Assembly: GCF_000223375.1 (NCBI RefSeq)
Contig: NC_017384.1
Location: forward strand, 996,097 to 1,060,096
Reading direction: 5' to 3'
Length of the DNA stretch: 64,000 bases
Source of the DNA: Ketogulonicigenium vulgare WSH-001
GTDB lineage: Bacteria > Pseudomonadota > Alphaproteobacteria > Rhodobacterales > Rhodobacteraceae
The first letter of the stretch is position 1; each line of letters starts with the position of its first letter. This document shows, piece by piece, positions 18,832-27,953 of this stretch. The position numbers and the translations under genes were made by a program. The notes beneath the pieces were generated by a model. It had not been told where the DNA came from. It saw only the letters and a list, made by a program, of their open reading frames with translations, and did no database searches.

Positions 18832-19425
18832 ATGCTGGTATTCTGGCAAGAGCGGCTGGTTCTATTTGCCGTGCCAAAGACGGGAACGACGGCCATCGAA
18901 GGGTTCCTTGCCCCCCGCGCGGCGATGATCCTGCGCAATCCGCCCACGATTAAGCATATGCAGCTAACACGCTATAATAGAACAATTAATCCTTTAATTG
19001 AAAACTCGGGTGGCGAGGGATTTGAAACATTAGCGGTCATCCGCGAGCCGGTGTCATGGCTCTCTAGCTGGTATCGCTATCGCCACCGCGAGGATTTGAT
19101 CGGCCATGCGAATTCGACGCGCGGAATCACATTTGACCATTTCGTCACCGAATATCTAAACGACAAGCCGCTGCCTTACGCCAAGGTCGGCAAGCAGGCG
19201 TCTTACGTGTTCGATGGCGATGGCAAGCGCGAGACGACGCTGCTGTCGCGCTATGAGAACCAAGATGGGCTGATTGAATTTCTGGAACAGCGCCTGAACA
19301 TGCGCATCACCTTGCCACGATTGAATATCTCGCCCGAGATCGAGACCAGCCTCAGCCCCGAGATCGAGGCCCGCTTTCGACGCGAGCGTCCGCTGGAATT
19401 CGAGGCGTGGGAGATGGCGCTTTAA
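18832..19425 (+). CDS. Sulfotransferase-family protein, short
   Basis: PAPS-type sulfotransferase fold, about 198 residues from the ATG at 18832, which has GGAG six bases upstream. The open frame reaches to 18670 but that part runs through the LexA box and has no ribosome site. The 5'-phosphosulfate loop is FAVPKTGTTAIEGF and the 3'-phosphate motif is VIREPVSWLSSWYRYR. It is shorter than the usual 250-300 residues. Upstream and early coding sequence is visibly AT-richer than the neighbours, which suggests later acquisition. The acceptor is unknown; envelope polysaccharide or lipid is typical. Its stop overlaps the convergent kinase gene stop (TTAA). Confidence 0.75.
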   Translation: MLVFWQERLVLFAVPKTGTTAIEGFLAPRAAMILRNPPTIKHMQLTRYNRTINPLIENSGGEGFETLAVIREPVSWLSSWYRYRHREDLIGHANSTRGITFDHFVTEYLNDKPLPYAKVGKQASYVFDGDGKRETTLLSRYENQDGLIEFLEQRLNMRITLPRLNISPEIETSLSPEIEARFRRERPLEFEAWEMAL

Positions 19426-20729
19426 CGCGCCAGCACCAATTCGGCGCGCAAGCCCCCCAGGGTCTCGCTTTGCGACAGACGCAGCTGCCCGCCGTGACTG
19501 CGCGCCACATCCGCCACAATCGCAAGGCCAAGGCCGACGCCCGATCCCTGATCTTGATTGCGCGCAGGATCAAGGCGCACGAAGGGCCGCATCGCGTCCT
19601 CGCGCAGCGACGCTGGAATACCGGGGCCGTTATCCTCGACAATGATGCGCAGATTACGTTCGTTCAGCAGCACGCTAACCTGGACCTGATCGGCGTAACG
19701 CTGCGCATTGCCGATCAGGTTCTCTAGCGCGCGACGGATCGAATCGGGGCGCAACTGCACCATGCCGACACCTGCCGTTTGTGTCAGCACAACCTGTCCC
19801 AGCTTTTGCGCCTTGGCGACCGTATCACGCACCAGTGCAACCGGGTCCGCATATTCCAGCGCGGCCTCGGCATCCGAGCGGGAAAAGTCCAGGAACGCGT
19901 CCAGCATATGTTCCATTTCCTCGACATCCTTCAGCATTTCGACCGCTTCGGGATCATCGCTGATCGACAGGCCCAGTTTGAGACGCGTCAGCGGTGTGCG
20001 CAGATCGTGGCTGACGCCCGACAGCATCTGTGTGCGCTGCTGTACCTGCCGCTCGATCCGGTTGCGCATTTCGACAAAGGCGGCGCCGGCCGCGCGCACC
20101 TCGGTCGAGCCAGAGGGGCGATAGGGGATCACCCTGCCCTTGCCATATTCCAACGAGGCCTCGGACAGGCGTTTGATCGGGCGCAGTTGATTGCGCAGGA
20201 ACACATAGGAAATAAAGGTCAGCAGAACACTCAGGACAATAATCAGAACAAGCAGTTGATGCGGGTTCGAGGCCGCAATCCGGCGCCGTTCAAAACTGAC
20301 AACATAGGGGCCGCTGTTGGTATCAAGCGCAACAAACACGCGGCGCGGATGGGTCAGGTCAATATGCGTGATCGGCAACGGGCTATCATGCAATGTACGG
20401 ATCAGGGCCCGCCCGGACAGATCCTCGAACGCGACGCGATCCTCCTGCATCTGTTGGGCCAGTGCCGGGTCTTCGATTTCAAACCGCAGGGCACGCGCCA
20501 CATTCGCCGCCTGCGCCAGCGCCAACGGATCGCCGTCATCGTAATAGGAGACCAGATGCGCCAGATCGACGATCAAAAATTCGGTCATCTGGGTTGTGAC
20601 CTGTTCAAAGTGGCGCTGGATGAACACCAACGAGATCGTCACCTGCAACGTCAGAATCGGCAGCAGCAAAATCAGCGCCGCCCGCCCGTAAAGGCTGCGT
20701 GGCATATACCGCTTTAGAAATTCGAACAT
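19422..20729 (-). CDS. EnvZ-like sensor histidine kinase, orphan
   Basis: Membrane sensor kinase of 435 residues. A transmembrane helix at about 17-37 leads into a periplasmic domain of about 120 residues, a second helix at about 158-178, a HAMP segment, the phosphoacceptor H241 in GVSHDLRTPLTRLKL, and an ATPase domain with ENLIGNAQRYA (N box), VEDNGPGIP (G1) and GSGVGLGLAIV (G2). Layout and sequence are EnvZ-like. No response regulator gene lies beside it, unlike the usual ompR-envZ pair. The stimulus is unknown. Confidence 0.88.
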   Translation of the reverse strand: MFEFLKRYMPRSLYGRAALILLLPILTLQVTISLVFIQRHFEQVTTQMTEFLIVDLAHLVSYYDDGDPLALAQAANVARALRFEIEDPALAQQMQEDRVAFEDLSGRALIRTLHDSPLPITHIDLTHPRRVFVALDTNSGPYVVSFERRRIAASNPHQLLVLIIVLSVLLTFISYVFLRNQLRPIKRLSEASLEYGKGRVIPYRPSGSTEVRAAGAAFVEMRNRIERQVQQRTQMLSGVSHDLRTPLTRLKLGLSISDDPEAVEMLKDVEEMEHMLDAFLDFSRSDAEAALEYADPVALVRDTVAKAQKLGQVVLTQTAGVGMVQLRPDSIRRALENLIGNAQRYADQVQVSVLLNERNLRIIVEDNGPGIPASLREDAMRPFVRLDPARNQDQGSGVGLGLAIVADVARSHGGQLRLSQSETLGGLRAELVLAR

Positions 20730-20837
20730 GACCGATCCCTCCTCTTACGGTGAATCTGCGGAATTCTTGAAAGATTGCAAAGGGTAAGTTTCAGTGTCAC
20801 TGACTTTAGGTTATGCGTATTTTTCGTGAAAATGCCC

Positions 20838-20866
20838 TAGACGGGCCGGAACAGCCTAGCTATACA
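20838..20866 (+). promoter_or_regulatory. Promoter of tRNA-Asn copy 1
   Basis: TAGACG (20838-20843), a 17-base spacer, then TATACA (20861-20866), ten bases before the mature tRNA 5' end. Weak -35, good -10, and placement like that of the tRNA-Arg promoter. Confidence 0.45.
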
Positions 20867-20876
20867 CCCCACATGT

Positions 20877-20951
20877 TCCGACGTAGCTCAGCGGTAGAGC
20901 AGTTGACTGTTAATCAATTGGTCGTAGGTTCGATCCCTACCGTCGGAGCCA
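20877..20951 (+). tRNA. tRNA-Asn (anticodon GTT), copy 1
   Basis: Complete cloverleaf: acceptor TCCGACG with CGTCGGA, discriminator G, encoded CCA, anticodon loop CTGTTAA, T arm GGTTCGATCC. An AT-rich bulged hairpin (20951-20979) begins at the last base and may guide 3' processing. Confidence 0.97.
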
Positions 20952-20979
20952 TTTTCAACCAAGGATTTGGTTTGAAAAT
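20951..20979 (+). other. Bulged hairpin between the two tRNA-Asn genes
   Basis: ATTTTCAACCAA (20951-20962) pairs with TTGGTTTGAAAAT (20967-20979) apart from one bulged T, loop GGAT. No T run follows at once, so it looks more like a processing or weak termination element than a classical terminator. Confidence 0.45.
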
Positions 20980-21038
20980 ATAAAACAAGGTGGTGCGTTG
21001 GCTGCTACGGCTGACATCAAATAGCCCACCCCGCATAT

Positions 21039-21113
21039 TCCGGCGTAGCTCAGCGGTAGAGCAGTTGACTGTTAATCAATTGGTCGTAGGTTCGATCCCT
21101 ACCGCCGGAGCCA
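21039..21113 (+). tRNA. tRNA-Asn (anticodon GTT), copy 2
   Basis: Same tRNA as copy 1 except for one base pair of the acceptor stem: TCCGGCG with CGCCGGA in place of TCCGACG with CGTCGGA. Both sides changed, so pairing is kept. CCA is encoded. It lies 87 bases after copy 1; its own promoter is not clear. The 150 bases from 21114 to 21263 hold no gene that I can support, only a 9-base inverted repeat (21161-21169 with 21211-21219). Confidence 0.97.
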
Positions 21114-21263
21114 TGCGGCGTAAAGCAGGCTGCCTCCCCATATGACCATGCATACGTGAAATGCGATGAACGCCATTTATCACGCGGGCCCATAGGCTTG
21201 CGGTATAGGGTCATCGCATCGCTAAATGCAGATGTATGACACCCGCCGGGCCGCGCCGCTATA

Positions 21264-22232
21264 TCATCGCGCCTCTAGGTGCCAGCACGCCGCTTTTCCC
21301 TGATCCCCCACCGCCAACAGGTCAGGCTCGGCCTGGTGGCAGGTTGCGAAAACCAGCGGACAGCGTGATTGAAAGACGCAGCCCTGCGGCAGATTTGCGG
21401 GGTTTGGTGGCTCGCCTTTTGGCGTCGTGCCCCTGGCGAGGCGCGCGGCGCGCGGGTCGGGCTCTAGCGCAGAGCGGCGCAACATCTGGGTATAGGGGTG
21501 GTTTGGATGCTGCATCACCGTGTCAGTGTCGCCCACCTCGACCACGCGCCCCATATACATCACCATCGTGCGGTGACACATCGCGCGCACCACCGCCAAA
21601 TCATGCGCAATAAAGATGATCGACAGCCCGAACCGGGCCTGCAAGTCGATCAAAAGGTTGACCACCTGCGCCTGCACCGAGACGTCCAGCGCCGATACCG
21701 GCTCGTCGCAAACCAAAATTTGCGGATCTGCCGCCAGTGCGCGCGCAATGCCAATCCGCTGGCGCTGGCCGCCCGAAAACTCATGCGGAAAACGGCTGGA
21801 GACCTGCGGATCAAGGCCGACCGCATCCAGCAATTCCCCAACGCGCGCCTTGCGCGCCGCGCCGCGTGCCAGACCATGCACATCCAACGGCTCGGCAATA
21901 ATATCCATCACCGTCAGGCGCGGGTTCAACGACAGATAGGGGTCCTGAAACACCATCTGCACCGCCCGGCGGCTGGCCTTATCGCGCACCAGCGCCTGCC
22001 CCCGCAGCAACACATCCCCGCCGTCCGGCACCTCTAGCCCTACCAACATGCGGGCCAATGTCGACTTACCGCATCCGGATTCCCCCACGATTCCCAATGT
22101 TTCACCGCGGTAGAGCTTAAGCGACGCGTCTTTGACGGCGTTGAACTTTTTGCCGGTGATATGGCCGCCAGCGCGAAAGCTTTTGCTGAGGCCCCGCGCC
22201 TCGAACAAGGGGGCGTCGGTGTGATCAAGCAT
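21264..22232 (-). CDS. Peptide ABC importer ATPase, DppF/OppF type (system A)
   Basis: Second ATPase subunit of a dipeptide/oligopeptide importer, 322 residues. Walker A is GESGCGKSTLA, signature [16 protein letters not shown], Walker B ILVCDEPVSALDVS, and it has the C-terminal oligopeptide domain with the cysteine-rich tail (PQGCVFQSRCPLVFATCHQ), which in this family can carry an Fe-S cluster. The ATG at 22232 ([19 protein letters not shown]) overlaps the preceding ATPase gene by eight bases. It works with the ATPase at 22225 and the divergently encoded permeases and binding protein from 23353. Confidence 0.92.
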   Translation of the reverse strand: MLDHTDAPLFEARGLSKSFRAGGHITGKKFNAVKDASLKLYRGETLGIVGESGCGKSTLARMLVGLEVPDGGDVLLRGQALVRDKASRRAVQMVFQDPYLSLNPRLTVMDIIAEPLDVHGLARGAARKARVGELLDAVGLDPQVSSRFPHEFSGGQRQRIGIARALAADPQILVCDEPVSALDVSVQAQVVNLLIDLQARFGLSIIFIAHDLAVVRAMCHRTMVMYMGRVVEVGDTDTVMQHPNHPYTQMLRRSALEPDPRAARLARGTTPKGEPPNPANLPQGCVFQSRCPLVFATCHQAEPDLLAVGDQGKAACWHLEAR

Positions 22233-23223
22233 GTTCGACCTCGGGCATGGGATGGTGGCAAGCATAGCAATGGGGCGCGCCATCGGGTGTCAGCAGCGGG
22301 CGTTCGTTGACGCAGATCGGCGTCGCATAGGCACAGCGCGGCGCAAAAGCGCAACCCGGTTTGGGGTTGATCAACACCGGTGTCGTGCCCTGAATAGGCG
22401 TCAGGCGCGCACGTGAGGAAATACGCGGTGCCGACGCCAGCAGCGCCGCCGTATAGGGATGGCGCGGCGCATCGAATATCTCCTCGACCCCTGCCCGCTC
22501 GACAATGCGGCCGCCGTACATCACGGCGACCTCCTCGGCGATACGGGCGACCACACCCAGATCATGGGTGATGATCATCACCGACATGCCCATGGCGCTG
22601 CGCAATTCATCCAGCAAATCAAGGATCTGCGCCTGAACCGTCACATCCAGCGCGGTTGTCGGCTCATCGGCGATCAAAACTTGCGGCTTTAGCGCGATCC
22701 CCGCCGCAATCAGCAGCCGCTGGCGCATACCGCCCGAGAACTGGTGCGGATAGTCATCCACCCGTTTTTCCGCATTGGGAATACGGACAAGGCGCAGCAG
22801 TTCGATTGCCCGCTCGCGCGCCTCGCGTCGGCTGGCCTGACGGTGAATGCGAAACAGCTCGCCCAACTGATCGGCAATCGACAAGACCGGGTTCAGCGCG
22901 GACAGCGCATCTTGAAACACCATCGCGATCTGCGCGCCGCGCAAACGGCGGCGGCCCTCCTCGCTCATGGTTTTCAGATCTTGACCGCAAAGCTGCAAGG
23001 TCCGGGTCGATACCTCGGCATGGTTTGCACGCACCAGTCCCATAATGGATTTCGCGGTGACCGACTTGCCCGAACCGGATTCGCCAACCAGCGCCAGTAC
23101 CGATCCCGATGGCAGATCAAATGAGACATCTGACACCGCCTCGACCACGCCGCGCAGGGTTTTGAAACGGACGTTCAACCCCGCGACCTGCAAAGCCAGA
23201 TCTTTCGTCGCTGTTTTTGTCAT
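22225..23223 (-). CDS. Peptide ABC importer ATPase, DppD/OppD type (system A)
   Basis: First ATPase subunit, 332 residues from the ATG at 23223 (AAGG seven bases upstream; a TTG lies one codon earlier). Walker [13 protein letters not shown]-loop [12 protein letters not shown], signature [13 protein letters not shown], Walker [15 protein letters not shown] and the C-terminal [20 protein letters not shown], whose cysteine spacing is typical of the family. It is transcribed away from the binding protein gene at 23353; the 129-base gap must hold both promoters. A TTGACA at 23274-23279 on the plus strand has no clear -10. Confidence 0.93.
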   Translation of the reverse strand: MTKTATKDLALQVAGLNVRFKTLRGVVEAVSDVSFDLPSGSVLALVGESGSGKSVTAKSIMGLVRANHAEVSTRTLQLCGQDLKTMSEEGRRRLRGAQIAMVFQDALSALNPVLSIADQLGELFRIHRQASRREARERAIELLRLVRIPNAEKRVDDYPHQFSGGMRQRLLIAAGIALKPQVLIADEPTTALDVTVQAQILDLLDELRSAMGMSVMIITHDLGVVARIAEEVAVMYGGRIVERAGVEEIFDAPRHPYTAALLASAPRISSRARLTPIQGTTPVLINPKPGCAFAPRCAYATPICVNERPLLTPDGAPHCYACHHPMPEVEHA

Positions 23224-23352
23224 CAATCAGCCTTTCCAGCGCTGCGGTGAATCACGTGGCGTCAAACGGGAGCTTGACAGCCACATTTCCTCAAGCGCAC
23301 GATGCATTCAATAAAAATATGTTTCAACAGATGAACCAACGGGAGAATTTTT

Positions 23353-24948
23353 ATGGAAGTTGTGAAAAATCATGCAGCAAGCCGCCGGTTGGCTCTGCTG
23401 GCAGCAACGTCGGTGCTGGGACTGGCCTTTGCAGGGGCGGCGCAGGCGCAAAGCCTGCTGACGGTTGGCACAACGACAGATGTCGTCAACTTCAACCCTC
23501 TGGTCGGAAACAGTAAAACCGACACCTGGGTCACGAATCTGATGTATCCGCGCCTGATGCAAATGCATGATGACGGCACGACCAGCGCGCTGGTCGCCAC
23601 CGATTGGGGCTATTCCGAGGATGGCCTGACCGCTTGGTTCGAGATTCGGGGTGATATGACCTGGTCGGACGGCACGCCCCTGACCGCTGCCGACATCGCC
23701 TATACTGTGACGGTGGTGAAGGCCGAATCCCTTGGCAACCTCGCCGCAAAGCTGGGCGGGATGGAGGCTGTCAACGCCGTCTCGGATACCCGCGTCGAAT
23801 TCACCTTGCGCAGCCCCGATGCGATCTTTTTGGATTACATCGGCTTTTGGATGCCCATCGTCCCCAGCCATGTTTTCCCCGAGACCGGCGTAAAGGACTT
23901 TGCCAATGACGCCAATTGGGTGTCTGCCGGCCCCTTTGTGATGACCGGGTTCGAACGCGGTCAGCGTTATAGCTTTGTGAAAGTCGAGAATTATCCGCTG
24001 GTCGAGAATGGCTCGGCCCATGTCGACGAGCTGGAATACCGTGTTTTCCCCGATCTGAACGCCCAAGCTCTTGCCCTGCGCGCGGGCGAGCTGGATGTGA
24101 TCGCGAACCCGATCCCGCCCGCAATCGGTCGCACATTGGCCACTGCGCCGGGGATTTCACTGGTCGAGGTGCCCTCGCTGGGATGGGCGCATCTGCAATA
24201 TAACCTTAGCCGCGACATGCTGGACGAACTTGCCGTGCGTCAGGCGCTGGCCCATGCGGTTGATTACGATGCGATCCGCGCCATTGCGCTGCAAGGTCTT
24301 GGCACATCTACGAATTCGTCGGTCATCTCGCCTGCGCTTGCCTTCTGGGCCGATCCCGACGCGCAGGAATACGCCTTTGACCCGGCGCTGTCGCGCCAGA
24401 TCCTCGAGGATGCGGGCTATACCGATGCCAATGGCGATGGGTTCTATGATGGGCTGACCTTCTCGGTCATCTATGATCAGGCCGCGGGTGAGGTCGCGAA
24501 CTGGGTGCAGATCGTCAAGGACTCTAGCGCCGAGGCGGGTATCCGGATCGAGTTGTCGGGGATGGAGCGCAACACCTATCTGCAACGCGCCCGTGACCGC
24601 GATTTCGACCTTTATGCCGGCTCGTGGGGGGTGATGGAGGCGCCGCCCTCGTATATGCCGCTGATCTTCCGCGCGAATGGCAATATCAACTACGGCAATA
24701 TCAACGATCCGGTGATCGAGGAAATGCTGGACCGTCTGGTAACCGCCCCGACCCCCGATGCCGCCCGCCCGATCGCGCATGAAATCGCACGCTACGCGGC
24801 CGAGAATGTCTATGATAACGTATTGTATTATCAGACATTCCAGTTCGCCTATAACAGCGACAACTGGGAAGGCGTGGTGCCGCAGCCCTCGGATCTGCTG
24901 TCGATCATCAACCCGCTGTCGCTTGCCTCGATCAAGCCCGTGAACTGA
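23353..24948 (+). CDS. Peptide ABC importer substrate-binding protein, SBP_bac_5 (system A)
   Basis: Periplasmic binding protein of 531 residues. A Sec signal peptide ends at about residue 33 (GLAFAGAAQAQ). The mature domain is of the family 5 type: NFNPLVGNSKTDTWVTNLMYPRLM, EIRGDMTWSDGTPLTAADIAYT, the central AVRQALAHAVDYDAIRAI and DANGDGFYDGLTFSV. There is no lipobox cysteine, so it is soluble. GGGAG lies before the ATG. It is followed after seven bases by the first permease. Ligand is not predictable from sequence, but the downstream peptidase-like genes suggest peptides or amino-acid derivatives. Confidence 0.93.
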   Translation: MEVVKNHAASRRLALLAATSVLGLAFAGAAQAQSLLTVGTTTDVVNFNPLVGNSKTDTWVTNLMYPRLMQMHDDGTTSALVATDWGYSEDGLTAWFEIRGDMTWSDGTPLTAADIAYTVTVVKAESLGNLAAKLGGMEAVNAVSDTRVEFTLRSPDAIFLDYIGFWMPIVPSHVFPETGVKDFANDANWVSAGPFVMTGFERGQRYSFVKVENYPLVENGSAHVDELEYRVFPDLNAQALALRAGELDVIANPIPPAIGRTLATAPGISLVEVPSLGWAHLQYNLSRDMLDELAVRQALAHAVDYDAIRAIALQGLGTSTNSSVISPALAFWADPDAQEYAFDPALSRQILEDAGYTDANGDGFYDGLTFSVIYDQAAGEVANWVQIVKDSSAEAGIRIELSGMERNTYLQRARDRDFDLYAGSWGVMEAPPSYMPLIFRANGNINYGNINDPVIEEMLDRLVTAPTPDAARPIAHEIARYAAENVYDNVLYYQTFQFAYNSDNWEGVVPQPSDLLSIINPLSLASIKPVN

Positions 24949-24955
24949 GGCCTTC

Positions 24956-25915
24956 GTGCAAATACTTGGCTATATCGGATGGCGCGTTGGCCGCGGACTG
25001 TTGACGTTCTGGTTCGCGGTCACTGTGACCTTCTTTTTGGTGCGCCTTCTGCCCGGGGACCCCGTTCTGGTGGTCTCCGGCCCGGAGATGACCGAGGAAA
25101 TTCGTGCAAAAATGTTGGCGGATTTCGGTCTCGATCAGCCGCTGACCACACAATATGTCGCCTATATGCGCGAATTGGCGCAGGGCAACCTCGGGGTGTC
25201 ATTCCTGCGCTCGCAGCCCGTGACGACAGTGCTGTTTGAACGGTTGCCGTGGACGCTGCTGCTGACCTCGAGTGCGCTGGTTTTCACGATCCTGTTGGGC
25301 ATTCCATTGGGGGTTCTGGCGGCGACGCGTGCGCGGGGATGGGCCGATCGCGCGGTCCAAGTGGTTGGGATCGTGGGTCAATCTATCTTTGTCCCCTCGA
25401 TCGGCATCTTGCTGCTGTATACGCTGGGCCTGATGGCGGGATTGTTTCCCATCGGCGGTGCGGTAAACCCCCGCGCTGTTGGATTTGACCGCTATCTTAG
25501 CATCGCGCATCACATGGTGCTGCCGTGCATGACGCTGGTGCTGTCCAGCCTTGCCGGTTACGTGCTGACGCTGCGCTCGACCCTGATCGAGACACTGGGC
25601 GAGGAATATTGCGACCTTGCCCGCGCCAAAGGTGCCAGCGAGCGCCGCGTCGTCTGGAAACATGCGCTGCGCAATGCGCTGCTGCCGACGACCACGCTGA
25701 TCGGGTTGCAACTGGGCTTTCTGGTCGGCGGCGCCGTGCTGACCGAGACGATCTATGCCTATCCCGGCATCGGTCGCGCGATCTACGAGGCGGTCGGGCA
25801 AATGGACTTTCCCGTTCTGCAGGGCGCCTTCGTGCTGCTGGCGGCAACTGTCGTGGTCGCCAACCTGCTGACCGATCTGATTTACGGCATTCTTGACCCA
25901 CGGGTGCGCAGCTGA
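24956..25915 (+). CDS. Peptide ABC importer permease, DppB type (system A)
   Basis: Inner-membrane permease of 319 residues with about six helices and the N-terminal family motif LGYIGWRVGRGLLTFWFAVTV. The EAA loop, which docks the ATPase, is the ARAKGASERRVVWKHALRN segment. The typical C terminus ends LTDLIYGILDPRVRS. Its stop and the next ATG share a base (TGATG), so DppB- and DppC-type subunits are made together. Confidence 0.93.
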   Translation: MQILGYIGWRVGRGLLTFWFAVTVTFFLVRLLPGDPVLVVSGPEMTEEIRAKMLADFGLDQPLTTQYVAYMRELAQGNLGVSFLRSQPVTTVLFERLPWTLLLTSSALVFTILLGIPLGVLAATRARGWADRAVQVVGIVGQSIFVPSIGILLLYTLGLMAGLFPIGGAVNPRAVGFDRYLSIAHHMVLPCMTLVLSSLAGYVLTLRSTLIETLGEEYCDLARAKGASERRVVWKHALRNALLPTTTLIGLQLGFLVGGAVLTETIYAYPGIGRAIYEAVGQMDFPVLQGAFVLLAATVVVANLLTDLIYGILDPRVRS

Positions 25916-26778
25916 TGAGTGATATAACCCCAACCGCCGATATTCGCCCTGCGGCCCGCACATGGCGCGCCTTTCGCAAAAACCCACTTGGGATCTCATC
26001 GGCCATCATTTTGCTGGTGCTGGCGACAATTGCCATCCTAGCACCCTATCTGGCGAAATTTCCCAGCGGCTATGGCCGCAATATCCTGATGCCGCCATCC
26101 CCCGAGAACTGGTTTGGCACCGATGATCTGGGCCGCGATATCTATGCCCAGATCATCTGGGGCACCCGGATCAGCATGACCATCGGCTTTGCCGCATCCA
26201 GCCTTGCGATTATGATCGGCGTGGCGGTGGGCGTGCTGGCCGCCTATGCCAAACGGCTGGATGCGCCGCTGTCGATGCTGGTCGATGTCTCGCTTGCCCT
26301 GCCCGTCCTGCCCTTGATGATCCTGATCGCGGCGCTGGTCGGCCCGTCTTTGCAAACGCTGATCGTGGTGATCGCGCTGTTCTCATGGCCGGAGGTTGCG
26401 CGCGTGGTGCGCTCTCAGGCGCTGTCGGTTACCAAACTGCCCTATGTCGATGCGGCGCGGACGATTGGCGGCTCGCATCTGTGGATTATCATCCGCCATA
26501 TCCTGCCCGCTGTTGCACCGATCATTATCGTGGCGGTGGTGCTGACCGCCTCGCGCGCGGTGCTGTCCGAGGCCGGGCTCGCCTTCCTTGGCCTTGGCGA
26601 TCCGGAAACATGGTCCTGGGGCACGGTGCTGTATAACGCGCAACGCTCTGGCTCGCTGACCATCGCGTGGTGGGCGACGTTCTTCCCCTCGATCGCGATC
26701 CTCATTCTGGTCGTCGCGGCAACGCTTGTCTCGATCGCCTATAACGACGCCCGCAACCCCAAAACACGAGAGTCCTGA
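25915..26778 (+). CDS. Peptide ABC importer permease, DppC type (system A)
   Basis: Second permease, 287 residues. The N-terminal FRKNPLGISSAIILLVLATIAILAP segment, NWFGTDDLGRDIYAQIIWGTR, the EAA-type DAARTIGGSHLWIIIRHILP and FLGLGDPETWSWGTVL are standard DppC features. It ends two bases before the M24-fold gene, which places that protein in the transporter operon. Confidence 0.93.
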   Translation: MSDITPTADIRPAARTWRAFRKNPLGISSAIILLVLATIAILAPYLAKFPSGYGRNILMPPSPENWFGTDDLGRDIYAQIIWGTRISMTIGFAASSLAIMIGVAVGVLAAYAKRLDAPLSMLVDVSLALPVLPLMILIAALVGPSLQTLIVVIALFSWPEVARVVRSQALSVTKLPYVDAARTIGGSHLWIIIRHILPAVAPIIIVAVVLTASRAVLSEAGLAFLGLGDPETWSWGTVLYNAQRSGSLTIAWWATFFPSIAILILVVAATLVSIAYNDARNPKTRES

Positions 26779-26780
26779 CC

Positions 26781-27944
26781 ATGCGCCAAACGCTATCCCG
26801 CGCGGTTTACGAAAAAATCCAGTCCCGCGTGCGCGACGGTATGCGCAAGGCGGGGGTCGATGCGCTGATCGTCGAGGGTGATTTCGATGTCGCCTATCTG
26901 ACCGGCTTTTTCCATTCGGCCAATGAACGCCCCTGCGCCGTCTATATGACGCTGGACGAGACCTATATGCTGGTGCCCGCGCTTGAGGCCGACAATGCCG
27001 CCCGCCAAAAGGCGCTGGCGACCTTTGTGGTCTATGATGAATTTCCCGGGGTCGAGGATGCGTTTTCGATCCTGCTGCGCCGCCTTGCGCCGCGCGGCAC
27101 CTGTGCCTATTCGCCCGAAACACCGGCGGGTCGCGTGGCAAAGTTCAAATCCTATGCACCGGCGGCCGAATGGATCATGGCCGATATCGTGGGTGATGCG
27201 CGCCTGATCAAACTGCCCGAGGAAATCGCCCTGCACCGCGAGGCGGCGCGGATTTCCGATCTGATGGTGCTGTCGGGGATCGAGCTGATCCGCGAAGCGC
27301 TGGCAAAGGGCAGCCCCCTGCCCAGCGAATCCGAACTTGCGACCCATGTAAAGGCAGTGGGTGTGCGGACAATGTTCGCCGAACACGCGGATATCGTGAT
27401 CGGCAAGTCAATGTCGGGCGGGCTCGTGTATACAGGGGAGAATTCCTCTTATCCGCACGGCCTGCCATCGGGGCAACGCCTTGCGCATGGCGACACGTTC
27501 ATCCTGTCACTGGGCTGCGCGGTGGGCGGGCGTTTTGCCGAAAGCGAGCGCACCTTCGTGCTGGGGGAACCCTCGGCCCAGCAGCGGGACTATTACGACG
27601 TTGCGATGCGATCGCAGCAGATCGGATCGGACGCCCTGACCGTCGGCACGCCATGCGAGGCGGCAAACCGCATCTGTCTGGATGTGATCCGCGACGCAGG
27701 CATGGGCAAATTCATCCGCCATCGCCAAGGCCATGGCATCGGCGTCTGGCTGCACGAGGCGCCGTGGATTTCGGATGGCGACAGCACGCCGCTGGCCGCT
27801 GGCATGGTCGTCTCGTCAGAGCCGGGGATCTATGTGCCCGGTCACGCCGGCTATCGGATTTCCGACACGATCCTGATCACCGACGCCGGCCCCGAACGCC
27901 TGACGACCTATCCGCGCGATCTGGCAAGCTGCACGATACTCTAA
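26781..27944 (+). CDS. M24-fold (prolidase/creatinase) protein with lost metal ligands
   Basis: 387-residue pita-bread-fold protein: creatinase-like N-terminal domain (about 10-140) and M24 domain (about 155-380). Aminopeptidase P uses five metal ligands, Asp-Asp-His-Glu-Glu. Here the aligned positions are S243 (FILSLGCAVGG), E254 (FAESERTF), H319 (RQGHGIGVWLHEAP), E347 (VVSSEPGIYV) and S361 (YRISDTILIT), so only H319 and E347 are kept as such and one site is a conservative Asp to Glu. That is closer to metal-independent members such as creatinase than to true Xaa-Pro peptidases. It lies in the system A operon, three bases after the permease. It may hydrolyse an imported C-N compound rather than a proline peptide (inference). 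Confidence 0.82.
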   Translation: MRQTLSRAVYEKIQSRVRDGMRKAGVDALIVEGDFDVAYLTGFFHSANERPCAVYMTLDETYMLVPALEADNAARQKALATFVVYDEFPGVEDAFSILLRRLAPRGTCAYSPETPAGRVAKFKSYAPAAEWIMADIVGDARLIKLPEEIALHREAARISDLMVLSGIELIREALAKGSPLPSESELATHVKAVGVRTMFAEHADIVIGKSMSGGLVYTGENSSYPHGLPSGQRLAHGDTFILSLGCAVGGRFAESERTFVLGEPSAQQRDYYDVAMRSQQIGSDALTVGTPCEAANRICLDVIRDAGMGKFIRHRQGHGIGVWLHEAPWISDGDSTPLAAGMVVSSEPGIYVPGHAGYRISDTILITDAGPERLTTYPRDLASCTIL

Positions 27945-27953
27945 GGAAAACCC

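Noticed and set aside
21161..21219. Nine-base inverted repeat with a 41-base spacer after the second tRNA-Asn
   Set aside because: Short arms and long spacer; could be chance and has no T run or clear partner gene.
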